Origin: Marinomonas sp. MED121
Lineage (GTDB): Bacteria > Pseudomonadota > Gammaproteobacteria > Pseudomonadales > Marinomonadaceae
Direction of reading: 5' to 3'
NCBI RefSeq assembly: GCF_000153025.1
Contig: NZ_CH672432.1
Coordinates: 627,127 to 668,614 of the forward strand
DNA: 41,488 bases
This document shows, one piece after another, positions 5,533 to 13,501 of the stretch (position 1 is its first letter; every line of letters starts with the position of its first letter). The position numbers and the translations under genes are program-made. Below the pieces are notes generated by a model. That model searched no databases. It was not told the origin of the DNA and worked only from the letters and a program-made list of their open reading frames with translations.

Positions 5533-8032
5533 CATGATACCTTTAGGAAAAATTAAAGAAATTGCTTCTGCAAGAGGTGATAAAAACGCCCTTATATTCG
5601 ATGGAATGAAAATTTCTTGGAATGAATATTATAAAGTGGTAAAAAATGTCACCATAAATTTAGCAAGTAAAATTGACTATAGCTCAGAAATTTCTATGTG
5701 CTATATTTCACCAAACTGCCTAGAACTCATTTACTTGATGTCTGCTGCATCATCGCTAAAAATACCTTGTACAGGTATTGATTATACACAAAACCCTAGC
5801 AAACTTGAGCCAATGTTAAAGTCTGCAGGCTGTAAAGTGTTAATCATTTCATCTTCATATTGCATTCAAAACAATGTCAATTTACAGGAACTATCCTCAA
5901 ATTTAATCATTATAGATATTGATAATATTGCAAAAAATGGCATTTTATTTAAGGATCTAACAACACCAACAGAAAAAAACTTTGAAAGCTTAACGATTCA
6001 GCACCGAGCATTTAAAAGTATCTCTTTCACCTCAGGAACATCGGGCATTCCCAAATCTGTTGTTCGAAACAAATCCTTTGATGCTCGACGCTTTGCCTTT
6101 TTTACAGCAAGATATGGTTTTTCTTCAGATGATCAACATCTATTAGCTATGCCTCTATATCATGCTGCGGGAAGTGGATGGTCTAGGTTGTTCATGCAAT
6201 TAGGAGCAACCCTTATCATTGCTAAACCCCATGACACCAAAGATATGGCAAATTTAATAAAAAGCGAATGGATTACCACTAGTGCAATGACGCCACCACT
6301 TCTTAATGATGTTGTAAAACATTATCAAGATGAAGGCTATTCACCAAAAGATAATAACCTCAAGTTTATTATTGTCGGTGGTAAGCATTTTCACCCCCAA
6401 GCTAAACTACAAGCAATCAATACATTAGGCCCTGTCATTCATGAATACTATGGAACAACAGAAACAGGTGTTAATGCCTTAGCAGAACCAAAAGACTTAA
6501 TATCTAACCCTACTAGTGTTGGTAGAGCCTACGATGGAAACAACATTCTAGTCTTAGATAAAGAAGGAAAAACCTTACCCCCTAACCAAGTCGGTCGTAT
6601 TGCAATCGCAAGTTATATGAATATGGATAGCTATGGCAATCAAGACTCTGAATCAGTTTTAATAGAAGGAGAGCAATACCTAGTTACAGCTGAAACTGGC
6701 GAAATGGATGCTAACGGGAATATTTATCTGAGAAACCGCGCCCAAGGTGAAAGTGTTTTAAATGTTTATGAGTTAGAAAACGAAGTAAGACACTTACCGG
6801 GTATCAAAGATGTGGCTATGATTCCAGCATCAAAAAACTCTGTGTATTGTGGATTTGTCACCAGTGACGACTTTATCGTTGCAGATAATGAGTTAATCCG
6901 AAACATAAAATACATTTGCAAAAAGTTGAAAGTAAAAGTTGCAGGTATAGGGCATGTAGACACTATCCCTTATTCGCCGTCTGGCAAAATTAGAAACGAT
7001 CAACTTAAAGATATGATCTTACACAAAGGCCAGCCTAATCAAGCTACTGAAAAAGACAGCTCTGATAAAAAAGGCATTAGTTTTACCCAATATATTATTG
7101 GAATTTGCTGCCTATTAGGTACAGCCATGGCCTGGGGAGGCATGTTTCCAGTCGCAAAAAATGCACTGCAATCGATGGATGCCGTTCATATAAGTTTGAT
7201 TCGTTATGGTTTTGCTTCTTTAATCTTTATGGCAATGCTAGCCACAAAAGAAGGCATACTTTCTTTATTACCAGGAAAGCATATTTTTAAACTATGGATG
7301 TTTGGCTCTTTTGGTTTTGCAGGGTTTAGCATACTCGCTTTTGCCGGTCTTGCTTATACCAAGCCACAGCATGGCGCAATCATTATGGCGCTGATGCCTT
7401 TAATTTCCGCCATTATGATGTGGGTTCTAAAAAATATTAAACCCGCTAAATTTACCTTGATGTCAATTGCACTCGCCTTATTAGGTGTGGTACTTGTAAT
7501 TACTAAAGGAGATATCAATGCGTTTTCTGGTGGCAGTATTTTACCAACTCTCGTCATTCTTTCTGGTGCATTTTGCTGGGTAACCTATACCATTGGAGCA
7601 AGCTATGTAAGTGACTTCTCAGTGCTGAGATATACTGCACTTTCATGTTTCTTAGGCGCGCTTACAATTTTATTTATCGCTTTCGTTACAAATGCCACAG
7701 GTATTACTCAAGCACCAGATTTACAACAAATATTTGCTGTAAAATGGGAGCTTCTCTACCTCATAACGTTTGCTGGTGTAATTGCCGTTTTCTCCTGGAA
7801 TTATGGTATCAATACTCTAGGACCAATTAACGGCATTTTATTTATAAACTTGGTTCCAATTACCGCTTTTACAATTGGTTCATTAAAAGGAGACCTGATT
7901 ACTCAGCCTGAAATACTCGGAGCTACCATCACTATTTCTGTGTTAATTATGAATAATATTTACACAAGATGGTCCACAACCAGTAAACCAGCCATGGCAC
8001 CTCAAGCATTCAAGCTCCAAATGTCACGGTAG
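5522..8032 (+). CDS. Fusion protein: ANL adenylate-forming enzyme joined to an EamA/DMT transporter
   Basis: 836 residues in one uninterrupted frame. Residues 1-500 are an AMP-binding ligase: FTSGTSGIPK (169-178), YYGTTETG (309-316), and the C-terminal catalytic lysine in PYSPSGKI (K489). The usual ribose-binding TGD appears as TAE (389-391). A short polar linker (about 501-520, rich in Q, D, K and S) leads to two EamA repeats with ten hydrophobic helices, the first at 522-546 and the last near 800-820. ANL enzymes activate a carboxylic acid as acyl-AMP or acyl-CoA; EamA proteins export small metabolites. The fusion suggests that the activated product is handed to export at the inner membrane (inference). 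An alternative ATG at 5534, with GGA upstream, would remove the overlap with the decarboxylase. A strong terminator follows. Confidence 0.85.
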   Translation: METNMIPLGKIKEIASARGDKNALIFDGMKISWNEYYKVVKNVTINLASKIDYSSEISMCYISPNCLELIYLMSAASSLKIPCTGIDYTQNPSKLEPMLKSAGCKVLIISSSYCIQNNVNLQELSSNLIIIDIDNIAKNGILFKDLTTPTEKNFESLTIQHRAFKSISFTSGTSGIPKSVVRNKSFDARRFAFFTARYGFSSDDQHLLAMPLYHAAGSGWSRLFMQLGATLIIAKPHDTKDMANLIKSEWITTSAMTPPLLNDVVKHYQDEGYSPKDNNLKFIIVGGKHFHPQAKLQAINTLGPVIHEYYGTTETGVNALAEPKDLISNPTSVGRAYDGNNILVLDKEGKTLPPNQVGRIAIASYMNMDSYGNQDSESVLIEGEQYLVTAETGEMDANGNIYLRNRAQGESVLNVYELENEVRHLPGIKDVAMIPASKNSVYCGFVTSDDFIVADNELIRNIKYICKKLKVKVAGIGHVDTIPYSPSGKIRNDQLKDMILHKGQPNQATEKDSSDKKGISFTQYIIGICCLLGTAMAWGGMFPVAKNALQSMDAVHISLIRYGFASLIFMAMLATKEGILSLLPGKHIFKLWMFGSFGFAGFSILAFAGLAYTKPQHGAIIMALMPLISAIMMWVLKNIKPAKFTLMSIALALLGVVLVITKGDINAFSGGSILPTLVILSGAFCWVTYTIGASYVSDFSVLRYTALSCFLGALTILFIAFVTNATGITQAPDLQQIFAVKWELLYLITFAGVIAVFSWNYGINTLGPINGILFINLVPITAFTIGSLKGDLITQPEILGATITISVLIMNNIYTRWSTTSKPAMAPQAFKLQMSR

Positions 8033-8056
8033 CAGAATTGAAAATCAAATAATTAG

Positions 8057-8088
8057 AATGGCAAACTAACTCAGTTTGCCATTTTTTA
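8057..8088 (+). terminator. Rho-independent terminator of the decarboxylase/ANL-EamA operon
   Basis: The arms AATGGCAAACT (8057-8067) and AGTTTGCCATT (8073-8083) pair perfectly around the loop AACTC, followed by TTTTTA. It ends the rightward operon and touches the stop of the convergent LysR gene. Confidence 0.85.
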
Positions 8089-8946
8089 TTGAGTTAATTT
8101 ATTATGAAAGATTTTAATTAGCTCATCCATAACAAGTTTTTTAGGCGTAGAGTGCGCTGTTTTTTTTGAGGTTAGCATCCAAATTTCTCGGGTAACGGCG
8201 TCATCCGGCTCATAGAAAGAACATTGATCAGGCTGTATCGCAATCTTAGGGATAAATGAGATACCAAAACCCGACTCAGAAGCTTTTTTTTGGGCAGAAA
8301 CCGTATCAGTTTGAAGCTTAATCGACTTTGTACCAAACCTTTCAACAAGATATTTACACTCAGGTAAGTCGTTAAAAGCTGTTGAATAAGTGATAACGTT
8401 CACCTTTTCATTATTTTTAAGACGGTTTATCCAGTAGTCAGTTCCATATAAAACATACGTTATCTCACCAAGCTTTTTACAAATTGACTCACCCCTTTCA
8501 GGTAACTCCATTCTAAGGGCGATATCAGCTTCTAACTTAGAAATATTGACATTTCTACTTGATGTATCAATTTCAAATCTCAATTCTGGAAACCTGTAAT
8601 GCAAGGGAGCAAGATTTTCAATTACAAAATGTTCAGCTAAAAAAGGGACCAAAGAAATCTTAGTATTTTGATTAAAAACTGTTCCAGGTGATAAGTCCTC
8701 TCCTAGAGCCTCTATTTTCTCTCGCATTTCTAACGCTTTGTCATATAAAAAACGACCTTCGATAGTAGATACAAAACCATCCTGAGTCCTATCAAATAGC
8801 TTTAATTTAAGTGAGTCTTCTAGTCTCATTATCCGCCTAGATACCGTAGCATAATTAACATTAAGCCTTTCTGCGGCCTTACTTACAGTATTTGTTTCAA
8901 ATAAAGCTAAAAAAAACTTTATATCATCCCAATTTAAGTTCTTCAT
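8086..8946 (-). CDS. LysR-family transcriptional regulator
   Basis: 286 residues. The N-terminal winged HTH reads NWDDIKFFLALFETNTVSKAAERLNVNYATVSRRI and continues LEDSLKLKLFDRTQDGF, typical of LysR proteins; the rest is the periplasmic-binding-like effector domain, of ordinary length. It converges on the ANL-EamA gene across 53 bp holding the terminator. No other regulator of this kind is near the island, so it is the best candidate to bind the paired boxes at 3981-4072. LysR genes usually sit divergent to their targets, which this one does not, so the link is an inference. The ATG at 8946 has no strong ribosome site. Confidence 0.85.
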   Translation of the reverse strand: MKNLNWDDIKFFLALFETNTVSKAAERLNVNYATVSRRIMRLEDSLKLKLFDRTQDGFVSTIEGRFLYDKALEMREKIEALGEDLSPGTVFNQNTKISLVPFLAEHFVIENLAPLHYRFPELRFEIDTSSRNVNISKLEADIALRMELPERGESICKKLGEITYVLYGTDYWINRLKNNEKVNVITYSTAFNDLPECKYLVERFGTKSIKLQTDTVSAQKKASESGFGISFIPKIAIQPDQCSFYEPDDAVTREIWMLTSKKTAHSTPKKLVMDELIKIFHNKLTQ

Positions 8947-9066
8947 GTAGTCCCTTAGTCAATTTCTAATTATAAATCCATGGCAAAGAGGGATATTACT
9001 TCCCAAGCCAAAAAGCGAATATATTAATAAAACCTTATATATGAGTGTGATTTTTATAAATAGAGC

Positions 9067-9802
9067 CTAGATATCAGCAATTAGTGACGCACATTTATTT
9101 AACAATATTTCAATAGGAGTGAGGTAACTTAGCGACTTTCTGGGCCTCAAATTTATTAGCATTTGTGTGACTACAATATCCTGCTCTGTGGGCTGTTCCA
9201 TAACGAACCCTTTTGGATAAAGCGCCTCAGTAGACCTTTTGTATTTCTGTTTAGACCGTTTTCCCATAAGTGATGGGACTTAGCAAAGTCAATTTTACAT
9301 GTCAGCGCTTTGGCAATACTTTGATGAACTGCGAATTCACCGCCGTTATCAAACGTGATGGTTTTAAAAAAATTCCTTAAATGGGTTTAACAGACTTTTA
9401 ATGGCTTTAGAGAGTAATCTTTTAGTCTTTCTAATAACTAGATCAATCAAAGCTTTGTTACTTCCTTGCTTAATATCACTAAGTAACTATCTTGACTATG
9501 AACCGTATCAATTTCCCTATGACCTATTTCTTATTTGTCATTAAGTTGCTTATATCAATCTGGCGATTAAGCCAGCGCCTTACACCATGTCCTTACCTAG
9601 TTTATAAATTCAGATCATAGAGGTATGAGTGTGAGCCTTCTCTGCACAATATTTGTTATGGGGCATCACTGAAGTTCCCGCATAATCTTTTTATTATGAT
9701 TTTCATTTTGATTGCGATAGCTCATGCTGAAAAATCAAGCTCATTTAACCCTTGAAACTGATATCGTTCTTTTTGTACCAGTTGCTTATAATGATTGCTC
9801 AT
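9067..9802 (-). pseudogene. Degenerate IS30-family transposase
   Basis: Fragments of an IS30-type transposase lie in order on the minus strand but in different frames and with internal stops. They are: an N-terminal piece from ATG 9802 (MSNHYKQLVQKERYQF); a middle piece EIGHREIDTVHS near 9500-9530; the DDE-core piece KTITFDNGGEFAVHQSIAKA near 9310-9366; HLWENGLNRNTKGLLRR near 9220-9270; and the C-terminal LNLRPRKSL-type end (here INLRPRKSLSYLTPIEIL) finishing at 9067. Total length is about 740 bp, against 960-1150 bp for intact genes, so deletions as well as frameshifts have occurred. It cannot make active transposase. I could not identify terminal inverted repeats. It marks the right flank of the decarboxylase/ANL-EamA island. 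Confidence 0.8.
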
Positions 9803-10146
9803 TATTAGAAGAGCTTGTTGGATTGTGTGAGCACTCGAAGCCTATAGCCAGCCGCCTCTATTATCAATAAAAGGCATGTCTGTTATTACCTCAATCTAAA
9901 GCTTCTTTAGTTATTCAATTTAGCTGTGATCCCACTTACTGGCCCTAACCTGTATAGTGAAATTAATAGTTCACTTCATTGAAACACAAACTATAACAAC
10001 AACTTATCTCTCGTATAATTCTTAAGTTAAGCTCAGTTTTATGGCCCACATTTATACTTTAGGTATGATTTGGAGGATATTACATAGAATTACAACAAAC
10101 ATTATCATCTGCTTGCTGTACTGCTTTAGAGGCTTTTACCTGCCTC
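9803..10146. other. Gene-free stretch between two gene relics
   Basis: 344 bp with no frame that I can assign. It lies between the IS30 relic and the truncated membrane gene and probably contains worn insertion-sequence end and flanking DNA. No RNA gene or terminator is visible. Confidence 0.4.
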
Positions 10147-10420
10147 TTATTTTTGAGGATTAAAATTTGGAGTTTGCTCAATGCGAATCAAAGCCTGCAA
10201 TAAGAATCCAATCATTAGGCCATTCAGTAAATGCCAAAGAAAATGGCTACCTAAAGCAAAGCTGGAGCACAAAGCGAGGTCATAGGTTCTTGCTACAAGG
10301 GATAAGATAAAGTCAAGCGCTGCACTCATTACCCAAGGCCATACAAGGCGCTTTTTATTAAGCTAATAACGACAAACATCCAAATGTAAATCAGAGCTGG
10401 TTTTTTAGAGCAAGAATGGG
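10147..10420 (-). pseudogene. Truncated ceramidase-like (CREST-type) membrane protein
   Basis: The minus frame from ATG 10329 to 10147 encodes 60 hydrophobic residues ending in GSHFLWHLLNGLMIGFLLQALI. This resembles the C-terminal helix with an HxxWH motif seen in ceramidase-like (PF05875/CREST) proteins. Upstream the same frame gives KRLVWPWVMSAALDFILS and then hits TAG. A second frame just beyond it reads ALIYIWMFVVISLIKSALY, also membrane-like, which implies a frameshift near 10350. Intact relatives are over 200 residues long, so only a 3' remnant survives. The family call rests on one motif. It might instead be a small functional membrane peptide. Confidence 0.45.
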
Positions 10421-10464
10421 AGCGAGATAAAGCTAAAAAAAGAATGAAGGAAGTTTACTTATTT

Positions 10465-10508
10465 AGCAGGTATTAAAACGCTTAGTAAGTAAGATTTTAA
10501 TACCTGCT
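10465..10508. repeat. Perfect 14-bp inverted repeat (large hairpin)
   Basis: AGCAGGTATTAAAA (10465-10478) and TTTTAATACCTGCT (10495-10508) are perfect complements around a 16-base loop. It lies about 50 bases beyond the stop of the leftward cytochrome gene, so it may be that gene's terminator or 3'-protective stem. The minus-strand side lacks a clear T run. Confidence 0.6.
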
Positions 10509-10558
10509 GTTGAGGCTAGATGATTAAGCCTATGATGTGACGATTACTTTCCTGCTGT

Positions 10559-11389
10559 TTAGAGCTTGTTCGTATTCTTGTGTTCCTTCATATACACAAG
10601 GTAATCAATAGCATTGTCGATATCTTGATCTGATAAATTTGGCAACCCTGCCATTCTACTTCTGGCTCTAAAGCTATTTGGGTTACGGATAAACTGCTTC
10701 ATATACTCTTTTGTGCGGTATTCGGTAATATTTTGCGGAATATTCAGTTCAGGGCCAATCACGCCACCGACTAAATTGACTGAGTGACAGGCCAAACAAG
10801 CCCCTTTAAATAACTTGTACCCTTCGTGGACAGAAGCGGAAGCTGATTGCTCAGGTTTAATCATCTGATAGCTGTCTTTGGCAGATATTTCTAAAGCAAC
10901 CACCTGATGGGGCCATGGGAAAACACCGAATGTTTCTTTTTGAGGCCACACCATATAAAAAGGTGCCGGATCGGCGGTTTTCTTTCCTTCTCGCATTGGC
11001 TCAAAATCACCAGCAACCCCTTCACCGTTTTGATCCAATTGACGATAGCTGATCAGGGCATCTGGGTATTTGCGCAGAATATCGCCATCAAGTACCGCTT
11101 TATAGCCATCAGCACACACAACCGTCACTTCTGCAATGTCGTCTAATGAATAATGATTGTGCTCTAGCATGGCTTTTAGCGAAATGCCTTCATAGGTTTT
11201 ATCTTCATGATAAGACACGTCGTAGACGGTAAAGGATTGCACTTTGAATGTGTCTATCATGTCAGACAGAGTCATCACTGACTCATATTGTTCAGATTGA
11301 ATTCTGAACGTCTGAGACTCGTCATAGGCCATTGCCGACATAGAAACACCCGCTGTTAAGAGGCAACTCAACAAAATCCGTTTCATCAA
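10559..11389 (-). CDS. Periplasmic cytochrome c with molybdopterin-oxidoreductase-like N-terminal domain
   Basis: 276 residues. A Sec signal peptide (MKRILLSCLLTAGVSMSAMA) is cleaved near residue 21. Residues 25-168 resemble the sulfite-oxidase-type molybdopterin-binding fold, with VVCADGYKAVLDG (91-102) at the position of the metal-ligand cysteine (C92). The C-terminal part is a class I cytochrome c with CLACH (C198, C201, H202) and a likely axial methionine at M246 (SRMAGLP). It is probably a soluble periplasmic electron-transfer protein or subunit. No catalytic partner is adjacent, so the electron donor and acceptor are unknown. It is monocistronic and leftward, with a large hairpin after the stop. 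Confidence 0.75.
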   Translation of the reverse strand: MMKRILLSCLLTAGVSMSAMAYDESQTFRIQSEQYESVMTLSDMIDTFKVQSFTVYDVSYHEDKTYEGISLKAMLEHNHYSLDDIAEVTVVCADGYKAVLDGDILRKYPDALISYRQLDQNGEGVAGDFEPMREGKKTADPAPFYMVWPQKETFGVFPWPHQVVALEISAKDSYQMIKPEQSASASVHEGYKLFKGACLACHSVNLVGGVIGPELNIPQNITEYRTKEYMKQFIRNPNSFRARSRMAGLPNLSDQDIDNAIDYLVYMKEHKNTNKL

Positions 11390-11594
11390 TAATCATCCTT
11401 ATATTCAAGTTCCATAAAATCGAGCGGGATACTGCATGAAACAGAAGATGAGATCAAAAGGTTTGTATCAATTATTAAAAAGTCTAACAAATGAGTGATT
11501 TAGGACTAGATTAGTGCAATTAAAACAATAAGATAATAGAGGAATTAATTAATACTCAAACAATCCATTTAAGCACTCGATTTAAGCAAAAAAT

Positions 11595-12884
11595 CTAGAC
11601 TAAATAGCGATCAAAACGTTTCCTAAGTAGCGCTTTAATCTGCTCTGTTGGGGCGGCATCGATTGCTTTTTGCATTTCAAGCTTTGCAGCTTGAGACTTC
11701 CCAATCTGAAAAAGTAGATCCGCTTTGACGGCATTCCAGTGGTAAGAGCATGCAAGCCAGTTGGGCGGTGTGAGGCTGGCTAAATAAGCAAGTGCCGCTT
11801 CTGGGCCATCAAGATGAGAAACGACTATGGCGCGGTTTAACCCTAATAAAGCCGAAGGGCTAATTTGTTGTAGTTTATCGTATGCCGATAGGATATTTTG
11901 CCAATTGGTCTGTTCAAAGCTAGGGGCTAGACAATGCTCTGCGGCAATACTGGCTTCAAGATGATAGCGAGATAAATGCTCACCTTTTGCTGAGGCAAGC
12001 AGATAACTCATGCCGGTTTCAATATGCTTGTCATGCCAGAGCGACCTGTCTTGATCCGAGAATAATATCAGTTCACCACTGCCCTCTTGTCGGCTATTTA
12101 TTCTCGCGAGATGAAAGAAGATTAAGGCCAATAGCGCGAAGGTTTCTGGCTTATTACCAATAGGATGTTCCGACAAAACACTGGCAAGATGGATTGCTTC
12201 TTGGCACAGATCGAGCCGAATAGCCTTGTCTGGATGGGATGATAAATACCCTTCGGTAAAAATAAGATAAATCACATTCAATACATTTGAAAAACGACGA
12301 TTAAGTTCAAATAAACTGAGGTTAGCAATATCTAGCTCACTCGTTTGCAGAGACGACCTAGCTCGATTAAAGCGTTTATAAACATTGGCTTGTGTGATGA
12401 AAAGACGTTTCGCTATCTCCTTAGTACTAAAGCCGCACACGCTTTTTAGGGTAAAAACGAGTTGTGATTGCGCCGGCAAGGAGGAATCGCAACAGATAAA
12501 CATAAGGGACAGCATGTCATCACTCATCTCTTTAGATAAGGGGATTTGCAAGCCTGTATCTTGTTTACTTTCTTGTTCATCCGTTTGGATTAATGCCTGC
12601 TGAATGAGCAAGGTTTGTTTGCGTTTATCAGAACGAAACTCAGACATCAGCGTGCGATAAGCCACTTGGTAAAGCCATGCACTCGGTTGCTTTGGTTCAC
12701 CACTCACAGGCCAAGCATCTAAGGCGGTTAGCATGGCGTCTTGCACGGCATCTTCCACTAGACCCAGGTGCGCTATGCCTACTCGCTTACTTAAGCTCGC
12801 GACAAGTTGACCATAATGATGTCGAAACACATGATCAACTTGGTGCGGTTTCTCTTCTTGATAACTAGTACCATTTGAATTCAT
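11595..12884 (-). CDS. ECF sigma factor of the ECF42 type with C-terminal extension
   Basis: 429 residues, much longer than ordinary ECF factors. Sigma region 2 covers about 20-90 (VEDAVQDAMLTALDAWP, then PSAWLYQVAYRTLMSEFRSDKRK). Region 4 covers about 125-180 (LMFICCDSSLPAQSQLVFTL, then FSTKEIAKRLFITQANVYKR). The remaining 240 residues form the helical DUF6596/TPR-like extension (LNRAIVVSHLDGPEAAL). This layout, with a DGPF/YCII gene 17 bp upstream in the same transcript, is the signature of ECF42. In that group the extension, rather than an anti-sigma factor, controls activity, and the main target is the DGPF gene itself (established for ECF42 in general). Confidence 0.88.
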   Translation of the reverse strand: MNSNGTSYQEEKPHQVDHVFRHHYGQLVASLSKRVGIAHLGLVEDAVQDAMLTALDAWPVSGEPKQPSAWLYQVAYRTLMSEFRSDKRKQTLLIQQALIQTDEQESKQDTGLQIPLSKEMSDDMLSLMFICCDSSLPAQSQLVFTLKSVCGFSTKEIAKRLFITQANVYKRFNRARSSLQTSELDIANLSLFELNRRFSNVLNVIYLIFTEGYLSSHPDKAIRLDLCQEAIHLASVLSEHPIGNKPETFALLALIFFHLARINSRQEGSGELILFSDQDRSLWHDKHIETGMSYLLASAKGEHLSRYHLEASIAAEHCLAPSFEQTNWQNILSAYDKLQQISPSALLGLNRAIVVSHLDGPEAALAYLASLTPPNWLACSYHWNAVKADLLFQIGKSQAAKLEMQKAIDAAPTEQIKALLRKRFDRYLV

Positions 12885-12901
12885 GAGGCTATTTCATGGG
12901 G

Positions 12902-13318
12902 CTATTCTGGTGTCCAGATTTCTCTGATTTCGATACTCACATTGGGGCTTTCTATCATAGGGCTTTGATTAATCACAGCGACGGCCTCTTCCATATCTGC
13001 TGCACTTATCATCATATAACCGCCAACGATTTCTTTTAGCTCGATAAAAGGACCATCCTCAACACTAGATTGGCGTACAACGCTGGCACTGCCGCTCAAT
13101 TTACCGCCCATGTCTTTAATATTATCGGTAAACTTATCTTGCCATGCTTGGTACTTGGCATACATGGCTTCCATCTCTGTGGGAGAAGGTGAGGATGCGT
13201 TATCACAGCCTTGCTCTGATTCACTGCGTAAAATGCACATATAGGTTTTGTTAGACGTTTTTTTATCTGACATTGTTTTATCTGACATTGTTTTATCTGA
13301 CATTGTTTTATCTGACAT
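12902..13318 (-). CDS. YCII/DGPF-domain protein, partner of the ECF42 sigma factor
   Basis: 138 residues. The core from about residue 24 has TYMCILRSE and the diagnostic EDGPFIELKEIVGGY, then a C-terminal IEIREIW, as in the DGPF proteins genetically linked to ECF42 factors. Their biochemical role is not established. The N-terminus is odd: MSDKT occurs three times and then MSDKK, encoded by four 15-bp tandem units, each with its own ATG. Initiation could occur at any of them without a frame change. GGAG lies upstream of the first ATG. A candidate ECF-type promoter lies at 13373-13401, and a 13-bp palindrome (13335-13347) sits in the leader. Confidence 0.85.
   Translation of the reverse strand: MSDKTMSDKTMSDKTMSDKKTSNKTYMCILRSESEQGCDNASSPSPTEMEAMYAKYQAWQDKFTDNIKDMGGKLSGSASVVRQSSVEDGPFIELKEIVGGYMMISAADMEEAVAVINQSPMIESPNVSIEIREIWTPE
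13259..13318 (-). repeat. Four tandem 15-bp units encoding MSDKT/MSDKK at a gene start
   Basis: Four consecutive 15-bp units (13304-13318, 13289-13303, 13274-13288, 13259-13273). Each begins with ATGTCAGATAAAA; the last differs slightly. The repeat multiplies the start codon of the DGPF gene in frame. Slipped-strand variation in copy number is plausible. Confidence 0.9.
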
Positions 13319-13334
13319 AGTTGCTCCAAAAATT

Positions 13335-13347
13335 TGATCTAAGATCA
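13335..13347. promoter_or_regulatory. 13-bp palindrome in the DGPF leader
   Basis: TGATCT-A-AGATCA is a perfect dyad between the candidate -10 element and the ribosome site of the DGPF/ECF42 operon. It could be an operator or a short RNA stem. Nothing further supports either reading. Confidence 0.4.
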
Positions 13348-13372
13348 GGACTTAATTGCCTCTGATACCCTA

Positions 13373-13401
13373 TAAACGTATGAGCTCGTGAGATTTGGAC
13401 A
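13373..13401 (-). promoter_or_regulatory. Candidate ECF-type autoregulated promoter
   Basis: On the minus strand TGTCCA (13396-13401) and CGTTTA (13373-13378) stand 17 bases apart, about 55 bases upstream of the DGPF start. The shape resembles the TGTCGA/CGTC elements described for ECF42 targets, with one mismatch in the -35 hexamer. ECF42 autoregulation is known; this particular site is inferred. Confidence 0.45.
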
Positions 13402-13419
13402 CTTTTTTTAAATTTCTTG

Positions 13420-13501
13420 TCTCTTTAGAAAGATTTTCTCTTTAATAAAGTCTTCTCTTTAGTAAGGCTTCTCTTTAGAAAAGCATCTATTTAGAAAAGG
13501 C
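13420..13501. repeat. Degenerate 16-17 bp tandem repeat spanning a gene's 3' end
   Basis: About five units of the form TTCTCTTTAGAAAAGC follow each other. The last ones run into the stop and final codons of the LysR gene (end 13487), so the repeat looks like serial duplication of the gene's own 3' end. Confidence 0.75.

Noticed and set aside
13096..13329. Minus-strand frame with repeated CQIKQ
   Set aside because: It is the DGPF gene and its 15-bp repeats read in another frame.
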